Shown one piece after another: positions 1 through 12,600 of a stretch of DNA of 64,000 bases (positions are counted from its first letter, which is position 1; each line of letters begins with the position of its first letter). The position numbers and the translations under genes were made by a program. The notes beneath the pieces were generated by a model. That model had not been told where the DNA came from and ran no database searches. It saw only the letters and a list, made by a program, of their open reading frames with translations. Source of the stretch: Ophiostoma sp. CBS 140.51 (lineage: Eukaryota; Ascomycota; Sordariomycetes; Ophiostomatales; Ophiostomataceae); the NCBI GenBank assembly GCA_029298735.1, contig JANSLP010000003.1:124001-188000 (forward strand), read 5' to 3'.

Positions 1-1121
1 GGAGCCACAGCCAGCCTTGCCAGATGACACGATCCGGGTCGGTCTCCAAGCTGCCCAAACCGCTGGATTGGCTGGCATTACGCACCTCGGTCTGTGACCG
101 CCGGGGCTCGTTGATGGGGTGCATGGGCACCTTTTGCGACGGTGGCGAGTGTGCCGTCAGGCTGTCAGACGACATGCCCGGTAGCTTGTTCTGGTTCTGC
201 ACGTCACCGTCCGAGTAATCGGACAGGCCCATTTCGTTACCGGACCAGGCCAACGACTCGGGCTGGTTGTAGGGGTGCTGCTGTGGCCGTTGCTGCTGCT
301 GTTGCTGTTGGGTTTGCAGTTGCTGCGTCGAGAGGCGCCGTGGCGGGAGCATTTGCGGCTCGGGCGAGCTGGACACCAGGCGGCGCTCGTGTTCGGCAAC
401 CGCGTCCGGATGGTTGTTCATATGGGTCGGGTTGTACGGGCTCAGCTCGTTGCCGCCGGACTGGAATAGGTTGGCAAAGCCGTAGGATTGGCGTCGCACA
501 AGGGGGCTGGCTAAGAACATTTCTTCCTCTTCCTCTTCAATGCGGGCCTCGCCGCGGATGGCCTCAACCCATTCCTGGGCGTCCTTTGTATTGTTGGCCT
601 GGAAGTAGTAGTTTTGGGAGGGCGAGTAGAGACCGAACAGGTGCTCGCGTTTGTGTTTTGGGTCGCGGAGGAAGGACACGGCTGTCAGTTCGGAGAGGAA
701 GATCTTGTGCCGCAGCTTGTCTTCCTTGTCGGTCTTGTAGATGGAGAGGATATTTGGGCGAAGAACGAGGAAGATGGTCCTCCATGTCTGTAAAAAAAAG
801 ACGTTAGTTCAAAGCTCTCTAGACAGGACACGACGTCACCATCATTCCTTTCCCACGCACCTTTGTCTTTTGTGTGCGGCGCTGGACATAACCAGTCTTG
901 ATCACACGGTCAAACTCAAAGGAGCCGTTCTGGTTGACGGGCGAGACGTAGGTGTCGAGTGTGAGCGGTTGTGAGCGCTGGGCGGGCGCCTGTGGGATCG
1001 CCATGGCCTGCGAGGACGGTGGCATGGACTGAGTAGGTTGTGAAGGTGGTGATAGTGGAGGTGGTGTAGGTTTTGCGCTGGCTTGTGGCGCCGAGGGCGC
1101 ATGCGTTTGCAATTCGACCAT
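1..1121 (-). CDS. PH-domain protein, Opy1-like (C-terminus beyond left edge)
   Basis: Two exons, 861-1121 and 1-787, flank a 73-nt intron (788-860) with GTGCGT donor and a T-rich ...TTTACAG acceptor; joining keeps frame (KTK|TWRTIF). About 349 residues lie inside the window. Residues 1-70 are a Pro/Gln/Ser-rich disordered leader. A pleckstrin-homology domain covers about 71-175 (DRVIKTGYVQRR, TWRTIFLVLRPNILSIYK, YYFQANNTKDAQEWVEAI). A disordered linker with a Gln run (positions 285-320 of the window) follows, and a second PH domain seems to begin at the very left edge (VIWQGWLW). Two PH domains around a linker are typical of fungal Opy1-like phosphoinositide-binding proteins at the plasma membrane. 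The PH call is firm; the Opy1 assignment is inferred. A TATAAA-like sequence near 1553 on this strand lies about 430 nt upstream. Confidence 0.78.
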
Positions 1122-4100
1122 GATGTCTGTGATATGTGAAAGAGGAGGATGCTGGCGAGTCGACGAAAAAAAGAGGTTGCAGAAGGTTCAAAAATGAGAA
1201 AATGAATAAGGGGTTCTGCGATTAAGAGCGATAGTCGTGAGTGGTGGTGCAATTTCGTTCGTCGGTGGTCTGAGAGCGACCGGAATGCAGATCGCTCGCC
1301 TGGGGGACCAGACCACAAGTCGAAAAACGTAGGGCAGTGTCGCTTGAGTGAGGACGATGATGCTCTGCTGGAGAAGACATGCAGGAGGAGAGGTGAAAGG
1401 TAATATGAGAAAGAGAAAGACGGGAAAAACAGAAATAAAAAAGACAGAAAGCCAGAAGTGAGAAGAGAAGCAGCCAAGACACGGGAAGAAGGTGATCGAG
1501 GGAATAATTCAACAGAAACCAAGATTCAGGGTGAGAGGTGTGCGGACTGCGTTTATAAAATGAGGAGGTTGATAATAATAGTTGGGAATAATAAGAAGCC
1601 CGGCGCAGTAATGCGAAATGCAAAATGCAGATGGCTACGCAAACAGGCCTGCGATTGGCGGCAGTGGTTGGTCGTTGGCCCTTGCCCCCCAAACAAAATA
1701 GAGAAACAATTAAGATATACCCCGGCACTGCATTCGCCAGTACGACGTCGCAGGTGCAGAAGGTGTAGAAGGTACAGGAAGAGTGCAGGAGCGATGCAGA
1801 AAGAAGGAAAGGGCCAGGCCTGGATGGCGGTGGTGGGCCCCGCTGATGCTCCGTAATAGAGAAAGAGCGATAATTTGTTGTCTAGGTTGCCATCAATTGT
1901 CGCGACTGTGGGGTCTTCCCGTTTCCGCTTTGCTCTTTTCCCCTTTGGCGAGTGCCTGTTCTTGAAGGAGGGGAAAAAGAGCGGGAAAAGCAATTGAGCG
2001 TCAGGTCAGAGAGTACAGTAAAAAGAAGCAGACACCCACTAAAAAAAGCCGGTGGCGAACTGTGACGGCACCAGGCTAGCAGCCATCCAAGAGGAAGTAC
2101 CCCTGCAGATGCTCCGTTTAACGGCCGCCTAGAACAAAAAGGCTAAACAAATCTGAAGCCCTCCTGCAGCAGATCTTTGCAGGCGAACGGATGAAGAATA
2201 AATGTAGACGGGAGAAAGAGAAAGATATGTAAACGTCTACGTCTCCTCAAAAGACAAGGTAAAGAAGCATAAAGCGGGAAGGTGCGAGCTTGTTCGTGTT
2301 TTAAGACGAGGCAAGAGGGGAACGAACGGGATCCGAGATGAGAAGGGACGGGTCTCCAAGGCAAGGCAGGCGTGATGGCCGATGGCGGGTTGGACATGCA
2401 GCAAGGCAGTCGCGAAGACCTCAAGAAAATGCAGACGAAGGTGCAGCGCACACTTGACGACCTCGCGAGAAGACCAGGCAAGGCCTTTTAATTGAAATCT
2501 ATTTTCTTACTTTCTTCGGACGACTGTCAAGGGCGCGACAAAGACGCGAATGATAAACCCCCGCTACGCGGATGATCCGGGGAAGGAGAGGGAAAGAGCC
2601 ACCGGTCGACCTCACGGTTTCCAATGACAGTGACGTTAGCGCCCTGGTCTTTTTCTTGTTGCCTCCGGGCCGCTTCTGGTGGGTTTCTAGGCGTTCTTTG
2701 GCTTCTTTTGGCTTCTTTTGGTTGTTTTGGTTCTTTCATCGGATTCTACGCCCAGGGAAGTCACGGAACTATTGCGGGTCATGAGCGCACTTTGGGGTGG
2801 CAACTTGGAATGTGGCTACGTAAGAGAGAGCGAAGAAAGGCGGCCAGCCCAGCAAGGTGTGGTGTTAGTGCTCATCTTCTCACCGCGACTTTCACGGCGC
2901 TTCGTGGCTGAGAGGACACGCAAAGTACAGAGATGTTGAACGCCAGCAAATAGCAAGGATTGTGGCCTTGTACAGCCGGCCAGGAGACAACCAGACTGGC
3001 CCAGCTCTATGCAATGCATCAAGAATGAACGGTAGAGGCTACCTCACACCTCAAACCAGGCTGGTAGATGTCCAGCTGTCGTCCTTTTCCCTTGTTTCAG
3101 CATGCAAACGCCACGCGCCAGTCGCTCCTGCCAGCTGGTATCGAGCTGTGTCCCCTGGGTGTCAGAGCTGGGCCAAAACCGGGAAGGAACATCATCGCGT
3201 GGCTGTGTTCACCAACTCCCAGACACGACACATGTTGGTGGGGAAGAATGGGACTTTGGTAAAACGAGGGAAAGAGCATCCGGAACGCGCATGCATATTC
3301 CCACTACGGAGTAATTACTGTGTAAGAGATCAAAGCTCACCGCGAGGAATTCCAGCTCTTGCTTGGTCAATGGTGGTGGTTGAGGGAGGGAGCTGTTGGG
3401 GAGTGGGGCTTCGCCTTCTCTTTCTCATGGCAGCACTGCCTGGGCCTGGCCCGCAGGTGAGCGTCTCGTCCACTGGGCGGCTGTCTCACGCCGGGCAACA
3501 CTGCAGCCAGTGGATTGTTCTATGCTGAAAAGAGAAGCGCTGAGGCTCTATCTTGCGATAAAAATAAAATAAGAAATACCGTGTGAATCCAAACCGAAAA
3601 GAGGCAGCCTGTCAGGTAGCCGTGAATTCTATCAATGTTGGGGTCGATAGGCAAGGCAAGCAGCTAAATCGACAAGAATTGACAAGACTGACAAGTAATG
3701 TTGGGGCCTGCCGGGACTCGTGGGAGTGCAAGACAAGAGACGAAACAAGCTGTCATCTGGTAAGAAGAGCCGAAGACCATGTCACTTGGATTCTCGTCTT
3801 CGGGCGCTCAGGCCAGATGACTTGGCAGTCGTGAAATCGTCATCGGTATTTCTAAGTTTAGAGACGAGGTCAGGCTGGGCGCATGTCTCGGGTTCGTATA
3901 CGCTTTACCGGGTCTGCTTTTTGACCAGTTTCTGTTCTGAATTGCTTATTATTCTCAAAAATCAAATGAATTTCATTAATAAACTCAACTCTCATGAGAT
4001 TCCAATTCATGATTAGATGTGACTATTGGTCTCAAGGCTGCTGTAAAAGAATCACGTGATCTCCAGCAACAGTCTTTTACTGCTTTGGGCAAAAAATGGC

Positions 4101-4325
4101 CGCCTTATGAAATTTTAGCAAAAAAATCGAAATGACCAAACGGCGAACGTACAAACTGTTGCCATACAACTCAATTTCACAATTAAATTCTGGCGACTAT
4201 ACAACAATCAGAGCTGTCCTTACGTCTCACGGTTTCTAGTATACGTACTTTGGCAGGCTTAGCTGGGAAAGAACCCCTGCTCCTGATACCCCTCGTTCCT
4301 TCCTCCTTCGACAACAAGATATATC
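1122..4325. other. Intergenic, divergent PH-protein / CTU2 promoters
   Basis: About 3.2 kb between two divergent genes. No reading frame in it resembles a known protein; the longer open frames are low-complexity. A 10-bp palindrome at 4051-4060 is an E-box (see separate entry). The last 400 bases are AT-rich. I see no tRNA or mobile element. Confidence 0.6.
4051..4060. promoter_or_regulatory. Palindromic E-box ATCACGTGAT
   Basis: A perfect 10-bp palindrome about 270 nt upstream of the CTU2 start codon. CACGTGA is the core bound by Cbf1-type bHLH factors in fungi. Similar elements occur at 7327, 15267 and 17616. The sequence is seen directly; binding is inferred. Confidence 0.5.
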
Positions 4326-5675
4326 ATGACGCAAGCGGTGCCAGACAAACAGTGTCGGCGGTGCAAAGAGCAGGAGGCCGTTCACACCATCCGAGCTGAT
4401 CCCATTTGCAAGTAAGACTGTCGAGGATGGTTATCAAACAATCCACCGCTCAGAATTTATTTTCACTTTATTCTAGTTCATGCATCTGACTAATAACCCA
4501 GTGACTGCTTCTCACTCTTTGTCAAGACCAAGACGGTGAAGCGTTTAGAAGTCTTGAATCGCGAGACGAAGAGCTCACATACTGGTCGTCCAGGCGGCGG
4601 TGCACCCAACAGTAATGTCCGCAAGTTCTATGCAGGCCTCTCGTTTGGACCTTCGTCATCGGCGCTGGTGGACATTTGCGAGCAAATCATTGTCGGCCGG
4701 CTATCACGAGGTCGCGATGCTGCCTTCAATCTACATGTCGTTCATGTCGATACGGACCTAGAGCAGGCCAGCACAGATTTGGACACACCGTCTCCAGCAG
4801 AGCAGCGTCTCGACCAGTGGCGGGCACGATACCCTCGCTTCACCTTTGAGCGTGTGCCCTTGACGGATATTCTCGCACTTGATACGATCGACTGGGCGGC
4901 GCTGTTGCCGTCAAACACAACAGAAGAGACAGAACAAAAAGCATCACAGGCACAAAGGCCATCAACACCTGCAGACCTACGCACAATCATCTCCAACTTA
5001 CCGTCGGCAACATCCCGGCGCGACGTATTGGACCTGCTTGTTCGGCGACTGTTGATATCAAAGGCTGCCTTCACTGCAGAGAATGCACCATACGATGCTC
5101 TGCTTCTTGGTTGCAGCACCACCGCTCTGGCAGAGCGGACACTTGCCGAGACCGCCAAGGGCCGTGGCTTCTCGCTGCCGTGGCAGATCAACGACGGTGC
5201 CATCGAGGATGGAGCAGGCCACAAACTGGCCCTCTACCATCCCGTGCGCGAGCTGTTCCGCAACGAGCTCGTTTTGTATCTGAGCGCGGGGGCCCAGCCG
5301 CCATTGACGGAGGGTGATTTTGTGCTCATGCCAGCATCAGCGTCGTCTGCGGCAGCCGTTGTTTCCCACAAGGATCTCAGCATCGAAGAGGTGATGACTC
5401 GCTACTTTGCCGAAGTGGAGCTCAATTACCCGTCGATTGTGGCAAATGTTGTGCGGACAACGGCCAAGCTGGAGCGCCATAGTCACGACCATGTCCATGA
5501 TCATGACGGCGGGGAAAGCACATCACCTGGCTGCAGGGTGTGTGGCATGCCGCTTGATGAGGCCGGCAACGAGCGGTGGAATGGCGAGATTGGACCCCTG
5601 GACGGTCCCGAGGGCGACCCAAGACTGCGGGTAGAGCGGCTCTGCTACGGCTGTGAGCGGTCCATCCACGGGTAG
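4326..5675 (+). CDS. CTU2: Cytoplasmic tRNA 2-thiolation protein 2 (Ncs2/Ctu2)
   Basis: Exons 4326-4411 and 4502-5675 flank a 90-nt intron (GTAAGA donor, CTGACTAAT branch region, CCCAG acceptor) and encode 419 residues. Ctu2 pairs with Ctu1/Ncs6 to thiolate the wobble uridine of tRNA Lys, Glu and Gln in the cytosol, downstream of the Urm1 sulfur relay. Diagnostic features are the N-terminal CRRC zinc knuckle (residues 10-13), completed by the ICNDC spanning the splice junction; a degenerate PP-loop (GLSFGPSSSALVDI) where Ctu1 proteins have a catalytic SGG motif; an NAPYDALLLGCS segment; and C-terminal CRVC and CYGC pairs. The degenerate P-loop separates it from Ctu1. A His/Asp run (HSHDHVHDHD) sits just before the C-terminal cysteine pairs. 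It is convergent with the next gene. Confidence 0.92.
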
Positions 5676-5987
5676 ATGGGATGGCCATTCCCTGTTTGTT
5701 TTACTTTTTGCATAGCGTTACGTCAATAGAGATATCACATCACGTCTACGTTTGTCACTGGCAAGGCGAGTCTACTAGCAAGTGTAAGATGATGCAGGGC
5801 ATTTGTGTAAGATACTCAAAAGTAGAGCCATACTGCACATGCATCTCGAAACGACTGACTGACGCGTTTTGAAATCCTCCTCCGTCCATCCTCAATCCCC
5901 TTCTCTCCTTTCTACCATCATAAATCCTCTATGGTCGGTAATGAGACTGGGGCCGTTGTTATGGCTCGTCAACGTCTGCTTGACTGT
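5676..5987. other. Convergent 3' intergenic
   Basis: 312 nt between two convergent stop codons. It presumably holds both 3' UTRs; no gene or hairpin is recognised. Confidence 0.6.
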
Positions 5988-7012
5988 CTACTTGATGCGA
6001 CGGAGACGGAAGAACATGAAGATGGGGAACTCGGTGAAGTTCTTGGACGACTCGATCTTCTCGCCCAGCTTCGGGTCGGCCGCTAGCAACTCGGGCGTGT
6101 AGGCGGGCTCCTCGAGGCCGTCCAGGGCCAAGTGGCCCGACTTGAGGAACGTGCCAAACAGCTCGTGCATCGGGCGGTGGAAGTAATACTGCGCACGCGA
6201 CTGGCCCGGCCAGGCATACCCACGCCAGGGTGCCACGTTGAGATAGCGGTCGAGCTTGACGCTGCGGCGCACGCCACGTGTCGTCTGGATGCCTCGGCCG
6301 TCGCCGCCGTCGTCATCGTAGTCGTCGACCAGCTCAATGTGCCGGCGCGTGCGCGGCGTGATAAACACGGGGTGCAAAAGCGAGCCGACGAAGCTGATGA
6401 GGAGTGAGGAGTGAGTGAAGAGCACTTCAGTGGGTCTTCTCCCCCCTTATTACAGGATACTTACACGCCTCCGACGGCCAGCATGTGTGGCAGCGCGGCA
6501 GCCAGCGGCTCCAGCGTCGGCACGTCCATGATGGCCATGTTCATGAGGATCACATCGTAGGGTTTGTCGGCCGGCGGCGTCTTGTAGAAGAGCGCAAAGT
6601 CTTCCGGCTTCGTCACGTCCAGCTTGGAAAATGTGATGTTGCGCTGCTGCGGCGTCACATCGGCGTTGCCGGCCGCCCAGCTGCGGGCGCGCGACAACAT
6701 ATCGTCACTGCCGTCGGTCGCCGTGACGTTCACAGGGCCGGCCTTGTCACTGTCTGCCGCACCCTTACCTCCATACTCTCCAGTCCCGCTCAGGTACGAC
6801 ACCAGCCAGCGCGCCGTCAGACCGTTTCCAGTCGAAATGTCGAGCGCCTGGACGACCTCACCACCCTTGGTCGCCTTCTTCTCCGCGAGAAAACGCTCCA
6901 GGTAGGGCTTTTCCAGATGCTCCCAGAACACGTTGCCGTCACGGCCCATGCCGGCATCCCACTCGGGCGCGAGCGTGGACCAGACGTCCAGCGATCTCTC
7001 GTACATTGACAT
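5988..7012 (-). CDS. Class I SAM-dependent methyltransferase
   Basis: Exons 6465-7012 and 5988-6393 flank a 71-nt intron (GTAAGT donor, CATCAG acceptor), giving 317 residues (AVGGV|FVGSLL). The start at MSMYERS is chosen because the upstream in-frame sequence looks like pyrimidine-rich leader. The Rossmann SAM-binding fold is shown by motif I, ALDISTGNG (residues 56-64), an acidic residue after beta-2 in TATDGSDDML (D100), and a motif-IV-like YDVILMNMAIMDV (152-164). The DISTGNG form of motif I resembles small-molecule methyltransferases of the Methyltransf_11/25 type. The C-terminal half (LDRYLNVAPWRGYAWPGQ) is not one I recognise, so the substrate is unknown. A TCACGTGAT element lies about 315 nt upstream. 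Confidence 0.82.
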
Positions 7013-9689
7013 GATGGGCAGTGGCTTTAGTGGTGTTGAGTTCTGGGGGCTGTTGGAGAGACAACTTGAGGAGTGGAAAGGGGATAGAGAGGGTTGAAAA
7101 AAATAAATAAAGGAGAGAAAAGGGGGAAGCAAAAATAGGGGTGGATCGGGGGAACGCAGGCCTTTTCACTACTGAGCACGCCGGCCTCCTTCCCGTTTCG
7201 CACGTCGTCCCACTCCCGCCTACCATCCGGTTTAGGCAGCCGCGGACGGTTTAATGCGAGTCTTACTTGCCATTTAGATATGTTGCAATACCTGTGAATT
7301 CTTGAGTCATACTTGCATTGCAGAATTCACGTGATGAATATGCTGTGAAATTCATATTTGAAGTAACAAAAATAAGACCAAGAAAATTTTTATAAAAAGA
7401 AAGGAACAAAATAAATGATCACTGGTCGCGACGGTCTCCGGAACAGAAACGGAACGGCGAACCGTGAAAACGTCCGCCTCCGGGGCCGGTGTGGCGTCGT
7501 CTATTTTGGTCCATTTGGAGACAGCGGGATTCCTCAGACAAAGGCAACCGACATAATCAGGATGAATAAGGTTATTTGACGCAGCCTTATGGTGCCGAAT
7601 CATGACTGCCTGCTCGGAATGCCAAGATTCCACATCCTTTGTGTCAGCACGCTGTCTCGCGGACTTACGTCGCCGCCTTGCACATAAGTTTTTGTCACGG
7701 AGTCTTCGATGTACGTGGTGCCGCTCGTGTTCGGGCTTTAGCAGATCGCGAGCCTCCCTCGCCTGCTTCGCTGGCTGCCTGCACGGCTTCGTCTGCTATT
7801 GCGTATATCATTTGCATTCGTAGGTACTGCCTCTATGGCAGCCGCTGTTCCCGAAAAGACCGGCGCTCTCTATGGTGTTGAACGAGGCTCTTTCTTCTTC
7901 CGTCTTTCCGCTCTCTCGCGGCATCTCTAGTCTGAAGTCTTCGTTCAGTTTCTACATATTTTCATACCAAGTATTCGCCCTGTTTCTTGTCCTTTTTCGC
8001 TGTAATCCCTTTTTTCTCCTATCTTGAACACAAAAATAAGGACCGGTTTCGCGTCCACAGAGGGAAAAGTGAAAAAGGACCTTGAAATAGGAAATGAAGC
8101 AGAAAAGTGGACGATTGGCGCGTCCAGTTTCCAAGGACAACCCAAAGAATCCAAGAATATCAAGAGTATCCCGAAACAAAAGCGCCGATCTCCAAGCTAA
8201 AAAATATCAAAAGGCAGTTGGAGCTATTGGAAGGGTGATCGAGGTGGCTTAGGGATTTTAGCATTGCAGTGGACGCAGGACAACCGAGACAACGAACGGC
8301 TGAAGTCCATCTGCCCTGAGAATCCTGCCCATTCTCGCAGGTGTTCAGCGGATGTTAAACATATTCTCCGTTTTAAAGTATCTCACATCGCAGCTTCACC
8401 GCTAGTCCTTTTTGAGGGCTTTTGGCAAGTGCAGGAGAACCGTCTGATCAACACGTGAACCTCATGAGGAAGCAGCGACCTTTTGTGTGTCGTGGTTGCC
8501 ATTTCTGCAGGGCCGTTCGTGGCAGGATCGAGTGTGAACACAGACCAACGGGAAGGAACAAACGATATGCAGTCTGTCGCAGACCAAACAAAGAGGAAAG
8601 AGACAAAAAGAGTTCCAGGGATCACACACAGTGACCTGTTTGGAGGGTTTGCCGCCAGTTGAGAACGAGTCTATCTCAAGCCACCCACACTAGAGAGGCC
8701 TGGACCACCTAGACCACCTAGACCAGGCTCGGACGGAATGGAGTCTCAAAGGACATCCATGTCAACCAACCATAGCCCACTGCAAAAATACGTGCCCCAA
8801 CTGAGCCAAGAGACCTGAGGGCCTACTTTGCACCTTCCGCGTGTAGTGCGACGTCATGCCCTTTTACGTTGTCCCCTGCGCCTTCCCTGCGCTACCTGCA
8901 ATTGTCTCCCTGGCGCTTTCCCCTCCGGGCCGTTGTTCGTCTTTTTATGTGGCCGTTCCTGCCCTTTACCGCCTCCCTTGGCTTTGCTGGCTTCCTCGAC
9001 AGGTGTTTGTTTCACCGACTCGAACACCCAGCAACTGACAACTATTTCCCTCGTTCTTTCCTTTGTAGCTGTCCTTTTTGACCTGTTCAACTCTCCCCTT
9101 ACCTCAACTGCATCGCACCTTCTTCATCTACGTCGTATTACCCATCACAACTTCCTCACTGTCTGCTCCCCACTCTCAACTGCCTGCCCTATGGTGGTCG
9201 CAATCGCTACGAAGGCGGGGGGAAAGAACGACTGGAAGCCAAAACGCTAAATCCGCACGCCAGAAAGCCAGCATATCCACAAGACCAACCCACATACGGT
9301 GTACAAATCCACATCGCAGCCCCAGGAGAGCTTGCCCACGCCATATTGCCACATATTACGACCCTTCCTCTTCCCCAACCCCCTCCCTCCTCCTACCACC
9401 CTCTCGCTCCCAAATCTACCGTTCCGTCTCACCTACGGAGAACTTTGCAAAGGTCAAACGCCCGGTCTCGACATTGCCACAGCTCGACGACGCCCTGCTT
9501 CGCCCGCTCGGAACGGACGGGCCTCGTTTTCGGACGCTGAAGTCAAGTCAACACCAAAACAGCCATTGAGCATTGGAGCCATTGTCGTCACCGTCCACTA
9601 TTTCGACCCCTGCTCTTCAACCTCAACCTCGAACCTCCTTCGTTTAAAGACCCCTCGCACGGCCTCGACAGCACGCCGTGCCAGTCACA
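7013..9689. other. Intergenic, divergent methyltransferase / OSH promoters
   Basis: About 2.7 kb. It holds a TCACGTGAT element (7327-7335), a CACGTG at 8452-8457, a short GACCACCTA direct repeat near 8702-8726 bounded by CCTGG/CCAGG, and a strongly pyrimidine-rich stretch (about 8860-9680) that is probably promoter and leader of the oxysterol-binding protein. Open frames in the leader show no recognisable protein. Confidence 0.55.
7327..7335. promoter_or_regulatory. E-box TCACGTGAT
   Basis: It lies about 315 nt upstream of the methyltransferase start codon and matches the Cbf1-type core seen upstream of CTU2. Confidence 0.45.
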
Positions 9690-12600
9690 ATGTCGGAAGC
9701 CGGTGACAGGTGAGCTTTCTTGCTTTCTTGCGTTGCATTTCAGCTATCTTGATCTTGACCGCATCCTCTACTGCCCCTCTGTTACTCCTCTATCTCTTCT
9801 CTTTTCTCTTCCCCGTCTCTTCGTCTCTCTTCCGCCTCTTATTCCCTCTACAATGCCCGGCACGTTACTCACCAGAGCACCACCGCCCGCTCCTCGGGAC
9901 TCTCCGCTAACCTCCTCCTCTTCTCCCTCCCACAGCACCCACAAGCGAACTAAGAGCGCCGCCCTCTCCATCCTCCGGCGGAAAGACCGTGGCACGGCAG
10001 CTAGCAGTGTCAGCGGCGCGGGCACCGGCGACGAGGATGTTGCCTCCGAGGACGGCTCCGTAAACGCCCCTCTCTCCCACTCCAACTCTGGCCGCGACCT
10101 GCCCACAATGGCCTATCAGCAACAGAACCAGTCCACCACTTCGACGCCGGTGCCCATTAAGGGCCACGTCTCCCGCGTCTCGGGCACTGGTGCTTCATTG
10201 ACCGGTCGGAGTCCCTCGTCTGCCTATGGCGCCTCTCCTGCACGATCTGGTGCTGTCAACACCAGCGCGGTCCCTCCCCACGCCTCGGCATCCTCTCCCT
10301 CCTCTACTCTCGAGCAGTCTGTACGCAAGTTCCGCATCGTCGAGGCCCTCCGCAGCGGCGACACTGCCTACATCACCAAGGCCATCCGCGAGACATCCGA
10401 CCCCAGCGGCGCGCGTGCGAGCATATCTTCCTTTGCGACGGCATCGGCTGCGGGTGCGGCAGCTGGCGGTCTCGACGACACCACGGTTCTCCACCTGGCT
10501 ATCCAGTGTGCTGAGTTTGCCGTGGTCGAGTATGTTTTGTCAGACGGTGCAGGTCTAATCGACGTCAACGCCCGCGACAAAGACGGCAACACCGCCCTGC
10601 ACCTCGCAGCCGCTCAGGGTCGCACCCAGGTCGTGCGTCTCCTGCTCGAGCAAAAGGAGATTAACGACTCTCTGCCCAACGGCCAGGGCCGCCTGCCCCT
10701 CGACCTTGCCCGGAACCCCGAAATCTTCCAGCTGCTGCAGCTCTCCCGGTCGCTCTTTACGGAGCGCAAGATCAACGAGATCCAGGACTTGATTGCCCGC
10801 AGCGAGTACCGCACCCTCGCCCAGGTGCTCGAGGAGCCGCGCCTCAAGACCGTCCTCGACATCAACAGCACCGAGTTTGCCTCCGACCCCGTCACCATCC
10901 AGGCAGGTGGTACCCTGCTGCACGAGGCCGCCCGCCGAAAGAACTCCCAGCTCATCCAGGTCCTGTTGTTGCACGGCGCCGACCCCTTCCGCCGCGATCG
11001 CAAAGGCAAGCTGCCCCAGGACGTGACCAAGGATGATGTGACCCGTGCCATGCTTAAGAAGTCCCCCGCTGCTGTGGCGGCCCAGCGCGGCATTCAGGAA
11101 AAGGCCGTGCTCGGTGCTGCCGCACAGGGTGGTCTCGGTTATGGTAGCAGTCTAGGCGTCGGTGCCTCGAACCCCGCTCTAGGTGGTGGTGCTGGTGGCG
11201 CCGGTGCTGGCAGCGGTAGCGGTGCTGGCAGCACAGCTGGCAGTGCAGGCGGTCCTCCGGACCCTCTGGCTGGTCGTGAGGCCCGTGAAATGAAGGGCTA
11301 CCTGAAGAAGTGGACAAATTACCGCAAGGGTTACCAGCTGCGCTGGTTCGTGCTCGAAGACGGCGTGCTCAGCTACTACAAGCACCAGGACGATGCTGGC
11401 TCCGCCTGCCGCGGCGCCATAAACATGCGCATCGCCCGCCTCAACATGAGTGCTGACGAGAAGACCAAGTTTGAGATTATCGGCAAGTCGTCTGTTAAAT
11501 ACACACTCAAGGCCAATCACGAGGTCGAGGCCAAGCGCTGGTTCTGGGCCCTCAACAACTCCATCCAGTGGACCAAGGACCAGGCCAAGGAAGAAGAACG
11601 CCAGCGCGCCCGCAGCGCCGAGCTGCTGCGCCAGGCCAAGGCCGACCACACCCTGCAGCCGCAGGCCTCGCACCAGTCCCACCTGTCGCTCTCGCAGACG
11701 GCATCCATCAACAACGACGGCGAGAGTGTCAGTGCCAGTGCGGCTGGTGGTGCCGGTACTCACAACGGCGATCCAAGCCGTCGCAACAGCACACAACTTT
11801 CTCGGATCCAGTCTGCCGCACAGCGGTCAGTGTCCCACAAGGCCGCCATGGTCACGGCTGGTGGTGTCGGTGCTAGTACCGCCGGCAGCATCGACGACGA
11901 CACGGGCACTGGTCTGGGCGCTAACTACTTTGCCGATGCCGTCGAAGGCAAGAGCCGTGGTGCCAACTACGACAACGGCGGTGATGACGACGATCTTGGC
12001 GACGACGACGACCTCGATAACTCTAGCGGTCGCGACCGTGATGCACCCTCCGCCACCCGCGACGCCCTCAACATCACCGCGCAGTCCGCACGCCTGCAGC
12101 TCGAGACCATGGCACAGGTCAACCAGGCTCTCATTGCGGAGGCAACACGCAATCCGGCACTTACCCTGACCGACACCAAGACGGCCGCCGCTCTTTCCAC
12201 ATACGATGCCGCAATCCGTTCGTTGACGGGTCTCATTGGCGATCTGATGCGCATATCGCGTGACCGTGACGCCTTCTGGCAGTACCGCTTGGACCGTGAG
12301 GTCGAGATGCGGCGCATGTGGGAGGAGAGCATGGCACAGGTCGCACGTGAACAAGAAGCGCTCGAGGCGCGCGTTGGTGAGGCCGAGGAGAAGAAGAAGA
12401 CAGCCAAGCGCATCCTTAAGGAGGTGATCAACAATGGCATGCTCGACGACCAGCCAGCCAGCAGCTCCGCATCTCCACACCTGGGATCCAGTGGTATCTT
12501 GGCTGGCTCGACCGCGGCTGCTGCGATTGCTGCTACCAGCGCGATGGCTGCAGACAACGCAACAGCAACAACGACCGTCGTCGGTGCCGAGAACCAGGAC

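Noticed and set aside
2962..3528. 188-codon frame in the first gap
   Set aside because: Mixed, non-repetitive composition but no recognisable domain, no G/C third-position bias as in neighbours, and no supporting splice sites.
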